DNA from: Halanaerobiales bacterium
GTDB taxonomy: Bacteria; Bacillota_F; Halanaerobiia; DY22613
DNA length: 24,725 nt
Direction of reading: 5' to 3'
Assembly: GCA_023128035.1 (NCBI GenBank)
Contig: JAGMES010000062.1
Span: forward strand, 1 to 24,725
Shown: piece after piece, positions 24,701 through 24,725 of the stretch
Layout of the letters: each line of letters begins with the position of its first letter
How positions within the stretch are numbered: position 1 is the stretch's first letter
The notes under the pieces: model-generated
Seen by the model: the letters and a program-made list of their open reading frames with translations, nothing else
The model's database searches: none
What the model was told of the DNA's origin: nothing
Program-made: the position numbers and the translations under genes

Positions 24701-24725
24701 TTGAACCTCTCACGACTAGAAGTCG
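24701..24725. mobile_element. Possible IS200/IS605-type right-end hairpin (edge)
   Basis: CGACT-AGA-AGTCG (24713-24725) forms a small hairpin cut off by the window end; the preceding CTCTCA could extend the stem. Read on the minus strand it gives a stem followed by GAGAGGTTC, close to the GAGGTCTT that follows the hairpin at the left edge. Any tnpB-type gene would lie to the right, on the minus strand. Confidence 0.35.

Overview
The window looks like the chromosome of a low-GC, anaerobic Bacillota, most likely a diderm lineage such as Halanaerobiales. Three things suggest this: strong AGGAGG-type ribosome binding sites with AT-rich spacers, a LexA box of the Firmicutes type in front of uvrB, and two solute-binding proteins whose signal peptides have no lipobox cysteine, as expected for free periplasmic proteins behind an outer membrane. 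The lineage is an inference; there is no rRNA or other phylogenetic marker here. Every sizeable gene lies on the minus strand, so operons read from high to low coordinates. The only plausible plus-strand gene is a 50-codon frame at 21048-21200.

Region 1 (1-4502): a UgpA-UgpE-UgpB-like ABC importer followed by a PHP-domain protein that has lost part of its metal site, closed by a good terminator. Region 2 (4503-6829): uvrC with its own promoter, preceded by about 490 bp of gene-free, hairpin-rich DNA. Region 3 (6830-15762): a complete maltodextrin-use operon read as lacI-type regulator, GH31 alpha-glucosidase, malE, malF, malG, GH13 neopullulanase. Sugar enters through MalEFG and is split in the cytoplasm by the two hydrolases. 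Neither importer has an ATPase gene here, so a shared MsmX/UgpC-type ATPase encoded elsewhere is implied. Region 4 (15763-20830): uvrB-uvrA, tightly coupled, with an SOS box, a promoter and a 20-bp palindrome upstream. Region 5 (20831-21275): small-element territory with a 19-bp perfect hairpin and the plus-strand mini-gene. Region 6 (21276-24516): an ABC-2 exporter operon (ATPase, permease, frameshifted second permease, small nitroreductase, 54-aa protein) with chained start/stop overlaps.

Both window edges carry small hairpins that resemble IS200/IS605 (TnpB-type) right ends, pointing inward from both sides.

The least ordinary points are: the PHP protein with a broken metal site beside a Ugp-like importer; a 21-bp perfect inverted repeat exactly where the second ABC-2 permease changes frame; RNA hairpins around both solute-binding-protein genes, including a GGGGGG-TGA-GGGGGG loop; and the 54-aa protein translationally coupled to the nitroreductase. 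No CRISPR array, tRNA, rRNA or evident riboswitch was seen.
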